Source: Alteromonas salexigens
Lineage (GTDB): Bacteria > Pseudomonadota > Gammaproteobacteria > Enterobacterales > Alteromonadaceae
Direction of reading: 5' to 3'
Assembly: GCF_025628895.1 (NCBI RefSeq)
Contig: NZ_JAOTJC010000016.1
Coordinates: forward strand, 48,103-112,102
DNA length: 64,000 nt
Shown: piece by piece, positions 25,562 to 34,054 of the stretch
Layout: each line of letters opens with the position of its first letter
Numbering within the stretch: position 1 is the first letter of the stretch
The notes under the pieces: model-generated
The model's input: only the letters and a program-made list of their open reading frames with translations
Databases searched by the model: none
What the model was told of the DNA's origin: nothing
Made by a program: the position numbers and the translations under genes

Positions 25562-26572
25562 TCAGTTAGCTGAAATGCCCAGCATCGAAGAAAGCCGCCC
25601 CACCCCTTCTTTTATACTCGCCCAGGCGTGAGGATGCTGGTCAATCACTGTAATAACCGGATCATCAGTAGTGCTTTCCCGCAATGTGTCCATCGAGCGT
25701 TCTAGTTGCTCATCCAGCGGAAGACCATCATGATAAATTTGGTGATACCCATTGAAGCCATCGCCCAAATTGGTGCCGATGACCAGGTACATCTGACTGT
25801 GCTGCCAATTGAAAGTCAGATGCACATTGAGTGAGTGATACCTATCATCCTGCGCTTCACCGAAACTCGCTTCCAGCTCAAAATCGCTATAGTCACCGCT
25901 GTCTTGCCATTCTATCCACCCCAGCTTATGAAGTTGTGCGCGCTGAACGTCGGACACTTCCCCTGCATGAAATATGGCGCTTAATACCGACTGACCCGCC
26001 AATATGTCTTTCGCCGCCTCTTCTTGCAGAGGCATCAGCGCATAGCCCCCATCAGCTTCGCCGAACGTCACCACCCGGCCGCCCGGTGTCTGGTAAAAGT
26101 CTGCCTGAGCCTGTTCCAATTGGTTGTAGTGCTGCTTTGAAATCGACAGGTAGGGACGCGTCAGCTCCCTAACCTGATCTGAAAAAGGCTTACATTCACC
26201 TTTGAGGGGCGTGAGGGCGTCTAATGATACCGGATGCGCCTTGAACCAGTCGGCGACAGCCTGGTCAACCGAGCTCTCATGCTGGTACGCCTGTTCAATG
26301 AAGCTAGGACATACGTCAGCCGAGGGGTCGTAACTTTCGATAGCGACATGAACCTTGTCAGCAAAGGACTCATGAAAATCACCGTCAGTAAATGCTAACG
26401 AGCCCAGACACCCGTCGTTATCGGATTTGTCATACACATCCACTATGACCCCTTCACAGGTGCGATTGATATGTACCATCCCCAGTCCTTTGACCTCGAC
26501 GCATAAATGGTGACTGGCGGCTTTGTTTCCCCATACGTTAAAAACAGATTGTTTCAGTAGTGCAGTAGACAT
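25562..26572 (-). CDS. Unknown protein with hairpin leader (336 aa), paralogue of the 35.96-kb protein
   Basis: Not a known family to me. Residues about 25-60 (VKGLGMVHINRTCEGVIVDV then YDKSDNDGCLGSL) and 150-175 (QADFYQTPGGRVVTFG) match the 208-aa protein at 35964 (VAGFGEVTIE, QADFFLAPGGRVVSYG). The present protein has about 150 further C-terminal residues. It is soluble and acidic, and is the third gene of the operon 27817-25562. The leader directly before it is nearly identical to that of the preceding gene, as if the leader itself had been copied. Function unknown. Confidence 0.72.
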   Translation of the reverse strand: MSTALLKQSVFNVWGNKAASHHLCVEVKGLGMVHINRTCEGVIVDVYDKSDNDGCLGSLAFTDGDFHESFADKVHVAIESYDPSADVCPSFIEQAYQHESSVDQAVADWFKAHPVSLDALTPLKGECKPFSDQVRELTRPYLSISKQHYNQLEQAQADFYQTPGGRVVTFGEADGGYALMPLQEEAAKDILAGQSVLSAIFHAGEVSDVQRAQLHKLGWIEWQDSGDYSDFELEASFGEAQDDRYHSLNVHLTFNWQHSQMYLVIGTNLGDGFNGYHQIYHDGLPLDEQLERSMDTLRESTTDDPVITVIDQHPHAWASIKEGVGRLSSMLGISAN

Positions 26573-26580
26573 TGCGTAAA

Positions 26581-26624
26581 CCTCGCGTAAGAATGTTTTA
26601 AGCGCCCCGGTAGGAGTCGGGGCG
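26581..26624 (-). promoter_or_regulatory. Hairpin/ACGCGAGG leader 3
   Basis: Minus strand: stem CGCCCCG / CGGGGCG around the loop ACTCCTAC (26603-26624), spacer TTAAAACATTCTT, then ACGCGAGG (26581-26588), ATG at 26572. Confidence 0.75.
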
Positions 26625-26634
26625 ACCAGCTTTA

Positions 26635-27258
26635 TTATTGAAAGCAGATAAATGAGACATCCAGTTCACCTACCGTCCAGAGCTTTTTGACCGGGCAGTA
26701 AGTTGCGTTCTGAGCTTCAGATAACGAGATGTCATAGTCATATTTATTTAAGTCATCATCCACCATGGACGCCTCAATATATATAGAATGATCGTCCTCA
26801 AGCTCATCGGCAGAGACAACATGGAAATGCCTGATGAAATTGCCATCCACTTCAATAGCATCTGCTGAAGTCGCTAATTCAATGAACGACGTGGTAGGCA
26901 ACTCTTCAATCTTAAAATCAAAGTACATCTCATCATCATTTGCCACATCGCGGAACCAGGCGGTGAGTACCGAGAAGTTTAGTTTTTCCTTTTCACACAT
27001 CAGCATGTGAAACGCTTCATCAGACGTCATAGGCTCATCGTTATTATCGGTATACTGCATAATATTGACGCCATACGATGCTGCCTCTTCGGCTAATAAA
27101 TCGGTGTAAGCTTCTGCCAAGCGGTTTCTGATATAAGCCAGCAATGCCGCTTGCGCCTCACGTTCTGACTGATAAAGAGATGGGCCGTTGGTGACATTTA
27201 ATAGGTTTGAAGCTTTCTTGCTCGCTTCGAAGTAAACCAAAGAAAAAACGGTATTCAT
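26635..27258 (-). CDS. Unknown acidic protein with hairpin leader (207 aa)
   Basis: Starts MNTVFSLVYFEASKKASNLL; the middle is helical (EREAQAALLAYIRNRLAEAY) and the C-terminus is beta-rich, ending WTVGELDVSFICF. Strongly acidic, no membrane segment, no recognised domain. It is the middle gene of a three-gene operon in which each gene has its own copy of the leader. The acidic charge would suit a DNA-mimic or inhibitor, but nothing in the sequence proves this. Confidence 0.68.
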   Translation of the reverse strand: MNTVFSLVYFEASKKASNLLNVTNGPSLYQSEREAQAALLAYIRNRLAEAYTDLLAEEAASYGVNIMQYTDNNDEPMTSDEAFHMLMCEKEKLNFSVLTAWFRDVANDDEMYFDFKIEELPTTSFIELATSADAIEVDGNFIRHFHVVSADELEDDHSIYIEASMVDDDLNKYDYDISLSEAQNATYCPVKKLWTVGELDVSFICFQ

Positions 27259-27265
27259 GATATGA

Positions 27266-27310
27266 CCTCGCGTAAGAATGTTTTAAGCGCCCCGGTAGGA
27301 GTCGGGGCGC
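27266..27310 (-). promoter_or_regulatory. Hairpin/ACGCGAGG leader 4
   Basis: Minus strand: perfect 8-bp stem GCGCCCCG / CGGGGCGC with loop ACTCCTAC (27287-27310), the same spacer as leader 3, ACGCGAGG (27266-27273), ATG at 27258. Confidence 0.77.
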
Positions 27311-27322
27311 ATTATTGGTTAA

Positions 27323-27817
27323 TCAGGCTGCCGGGCTGAGGCCGGAGCGTTTTGCTTGCTGGTACACCCATTGATGAGTGGATGTCCATTTCACTTCTTT
27401 TTTGGTTATGAAGGCAGCATGGCCACCAAAGGCATCAAGACGTCGCTTGTTGCAGGTGTGCGCTGCCTGGATGTCGATATACCCGTCTATATCGAAGTGC
27501 TTCATAATAAGATGTGTGAAAGTCGCAGCGTGATAGGTGTTTATGGTTTCATCATGTGAAATCCATAGTCCTTTGGGTTCTTGCTCGCATCTAAAGTCTA
27601 AGCAGACCTCTTCAAGACTCTCATCCATGACCGCCTTGGCCAGTTTTTTCGCCAGCCGGAAAACGGCCGGTTCGTACTGCTTTGCCGCAGCCGTCTTGTG
27701 TTTCTTGGTAAAGTCGATGGAGTCGTCTGTAGCACACTGTAGCACCTTTAGCGCAAACTCAGTCTGCTCGGGTGTCAGGGGAACGATAAAAGAAGCATCG
27801 GTGTAATAATTAGCCAT
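27323..27817 (-). CDS. Unknown protein, plasmid/phage-type, with hairpin leader (164 aa)
   Basis: The ATG at 27817 (MANYYTDASFIVPLTPEQTE) is chosen over 27877 because it follows ACGCGAGG and because the longer frame would run through the hairpin and the -10 box. Motifs LDFRCEQEPKGLWISHDETI and AHTCNKRRLDAFGGHAAFIT recall proteins I have seen in plasmids and phages of Proteobacteria, without known function. It is the first gene of the operon and is transcribed from the palindrome-containing promoter at 27876-27903. Confidence 0.7.
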   Translation of the reverse strand: MANYYTDASFIVPLTPEQTEFALKVLQCATDDSIDFTKKHKTAAAKQYEPAVFRLAKKLAKAVMDESLEEVCLDFRCEQEPKGLWISHDETINTYHAATFTHLIMKHFDIDGYIDIQAAHTCNKRRLDAFGGHAAFITKKEVKWTSTHQWVYQQAKRSGLSPAA

Positions 27818-27822
27818 AAAGA

Positions 27823-27864
27823 CCTCGCGTGTGTTGTGGGCTATGGCGGCGGTAGGAGTCGCCG
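27823..27864 (-). promoter_or_regulatory. Hairpin/ACGCGAGG leader 5
   Basis: Minus strand: stem CGGCG / CGCCG, loop ACTCCTAC (27847-27864), then ACGCGAGG (27823-27830) and ATG at 27817. Confidence 0.75.
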
Positions 27865-27875
27865 ACTTAGTAAAC

Positions 27876-27903
27876 ATTATACATATCCATTAGATATACA
27901 CAA
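27876..27903 (-). promoter_or_regulatory. Promoter with palindromic spacer, second copy
   Basis: Minus strand TTGTGT (27898-27903), 16-base spacer, TATAAT (27876-27881), with ATATCTA-A-TGGATAT (27883-27897) in the spacer. It is nearly identical to 23329-23356, which implies co-regulation of the two operons. Confidence 0.68.
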
Positions 27904-27917
27904 GGCGTTTTTTTAAT

Positions 27918-28874
27918 TTATTCAGCACCATCAAATAACTTGGCTGCTTTACCTTCGCTTCTAAATCCCCAGCTTTCCAAATTGCGGTGTAACTCAATCG
28001 TAGCCACAAAGTTCTCACACGCATCTTCCAGCAGAAACTCAAACGAGTGCGCCCATTGCTCGCGCTTTTTCATATCTTCATGACTGGATAAATCATAAAG
28101 CGGTGAGCTGTAAGTATCTTTTAAGCTGGACTTTATCTGTGCCTGAGAAGTCAGGTACCGGGTCACGACGTTGGAGCGTTCTTTGTCCATCAGCCAGATG
28201 GGATGATCGTGATCCATCTTGCGGTCGTCATTCACCACAAAAGTAAAATACGGAATGTACGGTGAGCAGTCAGCCATACCCTCCCGATACTTTTGCAGCG
28301 CGCTATGTAAGTCCACCAGCATAGACGGTACCGGATAGCCTTTATCAGAGAGATTCTTATACCAGGTGTGGTGATTGGCAGAGAGGTTATTCAGCTTATT
28401 GAGAACGCTGTCATCCACTGGCTCACCATACCGGGATAGTGATGAATCCACCCCGGCACGTAACCAGCGCATATAGTTAGTACGCTGAATGTGGCGTGAC
28501 CAGTAGTAACGCCAGGTGGGTACCAGTACATGCCCGAGCGCAAAGATGATCAGCCCGTAGAAAAGGCGATCTTTCCAGATAGATTCGCGGGTACTGGGCG
28601 ACTTTTTCGATACGGTTTGCTTCGTTGGCGCTGGTGGCCTGCTGACGCGACCGTCAGTACGTGGGTTACCCTGCACGTTCTGAGACTGACGCGCACTTAA
28701 TTCTTCAGCTAATGTGCTGTGAAGAAGTTGCTGGCTGGTTTGTTCAGGTGTTATATGCGGTGATGATGCTGCGGGTGCAGCAGAGGTGGTAACAACGCTC
28801 CCGGCGATTAGGAGTGCTGCAGAGAGCGGTGTTATACCAGTCGTGGACCTACCATAATGTTGTCTCCTGCTCAT
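27918..28874 (-). CDS. Unknown membrane-anchored protein (318 aa)
   Basis: ATG at 28874 is chosen because GGAAGG stands seven bases before it; the open frame extends to 28910. An N-terminal hydrophobic segment (TPLSAALLIAGSVVTTSAAP) looks like a signal or first membrane helix. A proline/serine linker and a second membrane segment (LFYGLIIFALGHVLVPTWRY, about residues 106-125) follow. The remaining 190 residues are soluble and helical (YIPYFTFVVNDDRKMDHDHP). Not recognised. It lacks the hairpin leader and lies immediately upstream of, but separately from, the leader-bearing operon. Confidence 0.68.
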   Translation of the reverse strand: MSRRQHYGRSTTGITPLSAALLIAGSVVTTSAAPAASSPHITPEQTSQQLLHSTLAEELSARQSQNVQGNPRTDGRVSRPPAPTKQTVSKKSPSTRESIWKDRLFYGLIIFALGHVLVPTWRYYWSRHIQRTNYMRWLRAGVDSSLSRYGEPVDDSVLNKLNNLSANHHTWYKNLSDKGYPVPSMLVDLHSALQKYREGMADCSPYIPYFTFVVNDDRKMDHDHPIWLMDKERSNVVTRYLTSQAQIKSSLKDTYSSPLYDLSSHEDMKKREQWAHSFEFLLEDACENFVATIELHRNLESWGFRSEGKAAKLFDGAE

Positions 28875-29016
28875 TTGATGCCTTCCAAGTATAAGTATTA
28901 GCCTACGCAATTACAAGCCGATTTGTGGGCGGGTAATGTCTGCTCCCGCAGTAACCCGTGCGCCAGCTCGGCCTACCCTCTCTCTTTCATTACATAAAAG
29001 AGGATGTGTATGAACA

Positions 29017-29035
29017 TGTAATTATAATAGTTACA
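29017..29035. promoter_or_regulatory. Operator-like palindrome, site 1
   Basis: TGTAATTA-TAA-TAGTTACA, one mismatch from a perfect inverted repeat. It belongs to the family of 19-bp sites also at 30435, 32423, 32454 and 34977. It lies between the divergent genes at 28874 and 29218. Confidence 0.55.
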
Positions 29036-29217
29036 TAAAGGCAAAATGTCCAGTGATTTCATAGGGATAATTGCGAGTGTTTAAAACTTTATAAGGTGAG
29101 CACGGCACCAGGGCGGTTGACAATTTATCCGCTGGTGGCAATTTATAGAGGCATACTGATAAGGTGAGCAATGCTGCAAACAAGCAATTCAGGAATAGCG
29201 GAAATAAAGGGACGAAC

Positions 29218-30186
29218 ATGGAAAATACTCAGTGTGAGCAATGTCACTCACCCGACGTAAGCACAACCAAGACCTTGCTGGGTTTTAACGTGCAACGCTG
29301 CCAGCAATGCGGGTACCGCAAGACCGCCCGGCTATCCAGAAAGCGTGAAGGGTTTTATGCTTTTGTATTCCTGTTTTTATCGCTGGCCATATTCAATCAC
29401 TTCTCAGAACGATTCGACGCGGGGTTGATCACCGTCGAGGATGTCATCTCACCGTTCGTGATTTACTTATTCTTGCTCGCAACTGGCGTGGCCATCATCA
29501 AAAACCGGTTCTTTGTGCGCGCCACCAGCTCAGCGCCAGCCAAACCAAACACGGCACCGGCACCAGCACAAACCGCGTCGGAACAGCCTGAGGGAGTGTA
29601 TCAGCCCCGGCGAGAAACCTCGCAGAGCAGACCGAAAAAAGCTTTTTCCGGCCGCCTCACTTTAATACTAGGGGTGGTGGGCCTATCCGTTTTAATGGTT
29701 GTGCTGTTGCCAAACTTTATTACGCCAGCCGAGAACGCCCTGGTAGTAAAAGATGCCAGCATAGACTGGAATTTGAATGATAATTATAGCTTGCCCGTCG
29801 AAGTGACTATCTATGTGCAAAATACATCTGATGATTCGATAGCCGGGGAGGCGGTATTCGCATTGCTGATAGATAATAATAAGATCGGCGGACACACATT
29901 CAACTACTTTAAAAACAGTAACTTTAGCTTTGACACACTCATCAAAGAAATGGGAGAGTCAGCATATGGTCAGGCACTTAAAAATTATGTTGAACGAAGG
30001 ATGCGGTTACCAGAGGGTCTGCCTTATGAACCGATAGAACGGGGAACCGCCTCGCCTGAGGAGATCTATTTTAGAGCGCCCATTGAACTAAAAGAGCTAG
30101 GCATTAAGAAAATAATCAGGAATGTGGAAATACCGGTCAAATCAAGATTTGGGTATGGCACGATCAAGTTTGTGCGCCTTGAGTAG
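29218..30186 (+). CDS. Zinc-ribbon membrane protein (322 aa)
   Basis: ATG at 29218 follows AAAGGGACG; the frame is open from a GTG at 29164. Residues 5-8 (CEQC) and about 25-28 (CQQC) form a zinc ribbon. Two membrane segments follow (about residues 43-60 and 71-92). After a proline/alanine-rich linker (SSAPAKPNTAPAPAQTASEQ), a third membrane segment (LTLILGVVGLSVLMVVLLPN) and a C-terminal beta domain of about 140 residues complete the protein. The topology suggests a sensor or assembly factor. Function unknown. It is divergent from the 318-aa protein, with an operator-like palindrome between them. Confidence 0.7.
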   Translation: MENTQCEQCHSPDVSTTKTLLGFNVQRCQQCGYRKTARLSRKREGFYAFVFLFLSLAIFNHFSERFDAGLITVEDVISPFVIYLFLLATGVAIIKNRFFVRATSSAPAKPNTAPAPAQTASEQPEGVYQPRRETSQSRPKKAFSGRLTLILGVVGLSVLMVVLLPNFITPAENALVVKDASIDWNLNDNYSLPVEVTIYVQNTSDDSIAGEAVFALLIDNNKIGGHTFNYFKNSNFSFDTLIKEMGESAYGQALKNYVERRMRLPEGLPYEPIERGTASPEEIYFRAPIELKELGIKKIIRNVEIPVKSRFGYGTIKFVRLE

Positions 30187-30214
30187 TTCGGACCTCGCTA
30201 ACCTGGCAGGAATT

Positions 30215-30412
30215 TTATTCTTCCTGCTGGTCAATCACCTTTAAAAATTCGGTAAATAAAAGCTGAGCAACGCCAATGCGCTGTGTCTGACGAAACTGAC
30301 GTATTTGCTGGCGGCTTACCCCTAACTTAATGGCTAGCTGATTATCATTTTCTACTGATAAGATCTTTTTCGCCTTTTCAACGATTTTCTCGTTCGTTAA
30401 CCCTTCGCTCAT
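30215..30412 (-). CDS. Small HTH regulator, phage CI/Xre-like (65 aa)
   Basis: Residues about 22-42 (NDNQLAIKLGVSRQQIRQFR) form a helix-turn-helix of the phage-repressor type, and almost nothing else is present. The ATG at 30412 is 23 bases from an operator-like palindrome (30435-30453), so self-regulation is plausible. The same palindrome type precedes the DUF4262 gene and the DUF6884 operon. This makes the small protein a candidate regulator of those genes (inference). Confidence 0.72.
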   Translation of the reverse strand: MSEGLTNEKIVEKAKKILSVENDNQLAIKLGVSRQQIRQFRQTQRIGVAQLLFTEFLKVIDQQEE

Positions 30413-30434
30413 ACATAGCTAGCCTCAATAAATT

Positions 30435-30453
30435 TGTAGCTATTATATTTACA
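30435..30453. promoter_or_regulatory. Operator-like palindrome, site 2
   Basis: TGTAGCTA-TTA-TATTTACA, conserving TGTAnnTA-N3-TAnnTACA, directly upstream of the small HTH gene. Confidence 0.5.
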
Positions 30454-30709
30454 CTGTGGCTACTTATCAAGACTGACTATTGCACCACATAGTTTCAGCA
30501 ATTTAGATCCAGCGTACCAGGCTCTTACTTCCTAGTGACTAATCTTAAATTTCGGGGCACATCGGCCTAGCCCATCCAGCTTCGTTATAGCAGCAACTTC
30601 ATCCTGCAGTTGCGTTACCGTTTGTTATCGCCAAATCACCCCGTATTAACGGCGCAGCCACTACTGAAAAGCAGCAGGAACCTAACTATAATTTCTCCAC
30701 TCCTGCCGG

Positions 30710-31921
30710 CTAATCAAATTTTTTCTTTTTGTCATGCCGGTATGCACTCTTTAAAGGTTGCTTTACCATCACTTTGCTAAGATGTTTTTCTATCGATTCG
30801 CGAAGACCGCCCATAGCTTTCACTTCATCCAGAGAGGCAAGGCATTCCATAATACCCTGTGCCATGCTGTCGACCATATCGGCAGCTGAAGAACGCGTCA
30901 CTCCCGCACTATAAGCAAACTCGATTAAATCCCGGCGCGTTGGGAATGCTTTACTTTTTCGCATTTTCAGCGCCATAGCATTGTCGATGGTTGGGTAAAT
31001 GAGCGTATGGGTAACATCGTAAACTGGACTGAGTCGTATTCCAGTGTGATCACTTTCATATTGCAGTGAGAAGTTCTTGAGATGCGCGTCACCGTTCCCT
31101 ATCAGGCAGTTAAAGGCCACCAACTCGAACACCTTGTCTACCTCTTCCGGCGACTTAGTGTTAATTAGGACAGCTTTTAGTACATTCTCATAGGAGCCTC
31201 TGTACTTCTGTTCGCCAGGGCGTCCCATCAGTGTGGCAAAGTCTTCAATACCGAGTTTATAACCCATTTCATCGATGTCGAAGCGTTCTACAAGGTAATG
31301 TTGTAAATCGTCCGATAGCCACACTTGAGGCGTATCCAGGCCACAGTATTCAGCGCATTTCATACATACGAACTCGTTTACAGTAAGCAGGGGAAACTCG
31401 TCCTCAAACGTTTTAACGATAACGTCTTTCTGTAAGATAGTAGAGCGCGACACTACCACTTTAGGCTGCACGCCGGATGCCATACCATTGAGATAATACC
31501 GTTCAAGCAATTGGGGGAATAGACTCTCTTTACCAGACCAGTGCAATATGTCATTAAGGGCGATGGGATCGGGCTCTGGCAACGAAATACCCGCATCATA
31601 GGATAGATGGCCGATCCCCTTATCACCCATCAACGCCAGCAAATACATATCATCTACGTTGGCATACCGGATGAGCTTTTCTGAAATATACCGACGCAGG
31701 TAGCCCTCAGGCAGGTTCTGCGTAAATATCGGGTGTAGCACACCGTGGGTATATGGCTCGGGCCTATATGGCATGGTCAACGACACATCCCGACCTTCCT
31801 GGGTGTAATTAAATACAAATCGTGCCCTCCGGTCCAATACACCGGCCGGTGCTCCGCCAATGTGAACCTGTAACCGGCGAACCTCCTCGGGCAGTCCTGC
31901 GAGTACGGATTTAATCGTCAT
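30710..31921 (-). CDS. hipA: HipA-family serine/threonine kinase toxin (403 aa)
   Basis: ATG at 31921 is preferred over the TTG at 31936; it still overlaps hipB by 11 bases. Signatures: LPEGYLRRYISEKL, GDKGIGHLSYD, the Gly-rich loop GVQPKVVVS, LTVNEFVCMKCAEYCGLDTP, HYLVERFDID, and the catalytic loop FNCLIGNGDAHLKNFSL followed by LSPVYDVTHT, the metal-binding D in the kinase DFG position. HipA phosphorylates glutamyl-tRNA synthetase in E. coli; targets of distant members differ. Length is near the family norm. Paired with an HTH antitoxin. All catalytic motifs look intact. Confidence 0.9.
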   Translation of the reverse strand: MTIKSVLAGLPEEVRRLQVHIGGAPAGVLDRRARFVFNYTQEGRDVSLTMPYRPEPYTHGVLHPIFTQNLPEGYLRRYISEKLIRYANVDDMYLLALMGDKGIGHLSYDAGISLPEPDPIALNDILHWSGKESLFPQLLERYYLNGMASGVQPKVVVSRSTILQKDVIVKTFEDEFPLLTVNEFVCMKCAEYCGLDTPQVWLSDDLQHYLVERFDIDEMGYKLGIEDFATLMGRPGEQKYRGSYENVLKAVLINTKSPEEVDKVFELVAFNCLIGNGDAHLKNFSLQYESDHTGIRLSPVYDVTHTLIYPTIDNAMALKMRKSKAFPTRRDLIEFAYSAGVTRSSAADMVDSMAQGIMECLASLDEVKAMGGLRESIEKHLSKVMVKQPLKSAYRHDKKKKFD

Positions 31922-32159
31922 CGTATACTGAGCCAAGTTCGTCTAACGTAGGCCGACTATTAGTGGGCGTCGCCGTTAGCTCTAACCCCATGAGAATTAA
32001 ATAGCGCTCCAATAGCTGCAATGACCCCTGATATCTTCCGTTCTCGATTTGTGAGATCCTGGGTCGAGCTGTCTTGAGTGTAATGGCAACCTCGTTCTGG
32101 CTCATACCTCGACGTTTGCGTTCAGACTTTAGCTGATTTCCTATTGATTCCCTGCTCAC
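31911..32159 (-). CDS. hipB: HipB-family antitoxin (82 aa)
   Basis: A Xre-type HTH fills residues about 5-60 (SIGNQLKSERKRRGMSQNEV, then ARPRISQIENGRYQGSLQLL). It binds its own operator and neutralises HipA. Two inverted copies of a 16-bp site lie just upstream (32176-32191 and 32215-32230), as expected for autoregulation. Translationally coupled to hipA by overlap. Confidence 0.88.
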   Translation of the reverse strand: MSRESIGNQLKSERKRRGMSQNEVAITLKTARPRISQIENGRYQGSLQLLERYLILMGLELTATPTNSRPTLDELGSVYDDD

Positions 32160-32175
32160 AAATTGACCTCAAATT

Positions 32176-32230
32176 GTAACTATATGAGTACATATACCAT
32201 TCAAACTTATTTTTGTACACATATAGGTAC
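32176..32230. promoter_or_regulatory. Paired putative HipB operators
   Basis: Read on the minus strand, the site at 32176-32191 is GTACTCATATAGTTAC. The site at 32215-32230 on the plus strand is GTACACATATAGGTAC. They match at 14 of 16 positions and face each other, in the region where the hipBA promoter must lie. Confidence 0.6.
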
Positions 32231-32422
32231 GTTTTAACGCTGAATATGTGTTCTCATTCAACGTGTAGAAACAATTATTTATCCTTTGAGCGACTGTTTT
32301 TATCACGACTGCTTGCTCACATTAATGAATCAGTGCTTATGGCCGTGCTGACACACACTGGCATAGTGCCCCGTTATAATTAAAAAACATGTTCGGCGGC
32401 CCTCATCTTCAATGACCACCAA

Positions 32423-32472
32423 TGTAATTAAAATATTTACAATGGTCGCATCATGTATATAATACAATTACA
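32423..32472 (+). promoter_or_regulatory. Promoter overlapped by two operator-like palindromes (sites 3 and 4)
   Basis: TTTACA (32436-32441), 16-base spacer, TATAAT (32458-32463). The -35 lies at the end of TGTAATTA-AAA-TATTTACA (32423-32441). The -10 lies inside a weaker copy, TGTATATA-ATA-CAATTACA (32454-32472). This is a typical repression geometry for the DUF4262 gene. Confidence 0.62.
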
Positions 32473-32502
32473 CCAAACGAGACGTATGGAGCATCACATA
32501 AA

Positions 32503-32952
32503 ATGAGCAAACAAAAAATTATGGATCGTATCAAAGTCGATATCGACAAACGCGGCCGGTCGGTCATTACAGTGATGGGTGGTCAAACTTACTCAGTGGG
32601 TGAGGCGCTGGCAGGACGCGAAGACATCATCCTGACCACGCCGCTACAACCTGAGCTGTGCACTACCCTGATTAACGATGCCTGTCAGGGTTTGCGTGAT
32701 GGCACCATCTCAGGCCAGAAAACCGATAAGGTTATTAAGGGCTTCGACGTGTGGCTGTTGCCTTGCTCAGATGAACTTACCGCGGAGTATATCAGTGCCG
32801 GCGCTGAATTTTACCTCACGCAAACTGATACGCCCATTGAAGTGCGCTACCTGCAATTGGTACTGCCTGACAGTAATGGGAAGTACCCCTGGGAACAGGG
32901 GTACGATACGAAATTCACGCAGCCCCTGTTGTGTCGTCCACCTGCTCACTAA
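32503..32952 (+). CDS. DUF4262-family protein (149 aa)
   Basis: The family pattern is visible: TYSVGEALAGREDIILTTPL near the start, LINDACQGLRDG in the middle, and the ending LQLVLPDSNGKYPWEQGYD then QPLL, which matches the DUF4262 C-terminal PD-x-GxxPW...QPxL. The function of DUF4262 is unknown. The gene is monocistronic, with an operator-covered promoter upstream and a hairpin (32963-32990) downstream. Confidence 0.75.
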   Translation: MSKQKIMDRIKVDIDKRGRSVITVMGGQTYSVGEALAGREDIILTTPLQPELCTTLINDACQGLRDGTISGQKTDKVIKGFDVWLLPCSDELTAEYISAGAEFYLTQTDTPIEVRYLQLVLPDSNGKYPWEQGYDTKFTQPLLCRPPAH

Positions 32953-32962
32953 TAACACTTCC

Positions 32963-32990
32963 GAGGCACCGTGCACCAGTGCGGTGTCTC
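32963..32990 (+). terminator. Hairpin after the DUF4262 gene
   Basis: Stem GAGGCACCG / CGGTGTCTC (nine pairs, one G-U), followed by C-run and ATCTTT rather than a pure T-tract. Confidence 0.5.
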
Positions 32991-33060
32991 CCCCCATCTT
33001 TCAAAGTTAGCAAGCCCTTTACGCACCGACCCGTATTCCCTATGACCCCCTCCGGGAGAT

Positions 33061-33088
33061 TTGACAAATAACGAACACGATCTATATT
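33061..33088 (+). promoter_or_regulatory. Promoter of the 33.1-kb exported protein
   Basis: TTGACA (33061-33066), 16-base spacer, TATATT (33083-33088). A palindrome TTTGTACAAA (33087-33096) overlaps the end of the -10 and the probable start point. Confidence 0.6.
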
Positions 33089-33138
33089 TGTACAAAAATC
33101 AACCAAACGGAAGTAACTCTAACTGTTAAGGAGAACGT

Positions 33139-33540
33139 ATGAAGACGCCCTTCACTCAAATCTGCTCCACCATTATATCTGCCTCTGCCATATTGCTTAC
33201 CGCCACTGCGCATGCTCAGACTATGTCCATTGATGAATGTGCAGTTCATCAGCGTACGGAAATGCGGGACAGGTGTTTGGGGACGAACACGTATGGAGAC
33301 CCTGCCCGGGATCCTACTGTGGTTTTTTACAATCGATGCGATGTGAAAATTGGTGTGAAAGTGTGTTTCAGCTATCCGGACGGGACGAAGAAAGCGGCGA
33401 CAGAATACATCGAGTCGGGTGAGACTGAAGAGGTGTATGCGTGTACGAAGCCAGGGAGTAACCGGCGCCAGCAGCCCTCCCCCAGCAATTATTTTGTCTG
33501 GAATTCGGAAGAGACAAGTGGTTATAAATATAAATGCTGA
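33139..33540 (+). CDS. Small exported cysteine-containing protein (133 aa)
   Basis: Clear RBS (AAGGAG) and signal peptide ending TAHAQ (about residue 26). The mature protein has six cysteines (DECAVH, DRCLGT, NRCDVK, KVCFSY, YACTKP, final C), which suggests three disulfides. The segment VVFYNRCDVKIGVKVCFSYP is beta-type. No named family recognised. It has its own promoter and a bidirectional terminator, so it is a stand-alone gene; a secreted or periplasmic role is likely. Confidence 0.7.
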   Translation: MKTPFTQICSTIISASAILLTATAHAQTMSIDECAVHQRTEMRDRCLGTNTYGDPARDPTVVFYNRCDVKIGVKVCFSYPDGTKKAATEYIESGETEEVYACTKPGSNRRQQPSPSNYFVWNSEETSGYKYKC

Positions 33541-33558
33541 GTACGCTGCAGGGACAAA

Positions 33559-33580
33559 AAAGGCCGGATAACCGGCCTTT
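33559..33580. terminator. Bidirectional terminator
   Basis: Stem AAAGGCCGG / CCGGCCTTT, loop ATAA. CTCATTT follows on the plus strand and a six-T run on the minus strand, between the exported protein gene and the convergent methyltransferase remnant. Confidence 0.8.
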
Positions 33581-33585
33581 CTCAT

Positions 33586-34053
33586 TTAGGCAGCTTGCCG
33601 ATAGGTGGAAAGGAACGACAACCAGCTCACGCGAATGTTTGCCTTATCGATCACAATCCGGGCCGTGGCTATGTTGGTGCCGGACTCAGCAAATGTGCCT
33701 GCAGGTATATCCTTCACAGATGCGCCGACCAAATTTAACCATTCACGGAACGCCTGACATTTCGCGGTGTTTGCGTGCTGCCAGTGTGTAGAGGTGATAC
33801 AACACACCCGTCCCGCTTCGCTCAGTAGCGACGTCATGTGGCCCAGGTGGTCGATGTCCTGATTTTTGGTAAACGGCGGATTGGCGATAATTTTATCAAA
33901 GGTGCCCCCCAGTGCCTCGGCATCCAGGGTAAGGAAGTCCCCTTCTATGACTGGCGCGATTGCTTTTTCTCGCAGTCTGCTGGCGTTTTGTGGCATATAT
34001 TCCACCAGCACACCCTTCGTGCTGATAGCCTGCAATGAAGAGAGTAAGAGCAA
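33586..34053 (-). pseudogene. 5'-truncated DNA/protein methyltransferase remnant
   Basis: Holds the catalytic motif IANPPF (NPPY type, adenine or amino-group methylation) after DFLTLDAEALGGTFDKI, and a C-terminal TNIATARIVI. The N-terminal AdoMet-binding loop that should come before VLVEYMPQNASRL is missing. The frame meets a stop at 34054-34056 and has only a weak TTG start. Beyond this point the sequence on the other strand belongs to an unrelated frame, so the gene was cut by recombination at about 34.05 kb. Probably inactive. Confidence 0.68.
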
Positions 34054-34054
34054 T

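Noticed and set aside
33082..33585. 167-codon minus-strand frame opposite the exported cysteine-containing protein
   Set aside because: It spans the bidirectional terminator and the promoter of the plus-strand gene, which has a signal peptide, RBS and promoter.
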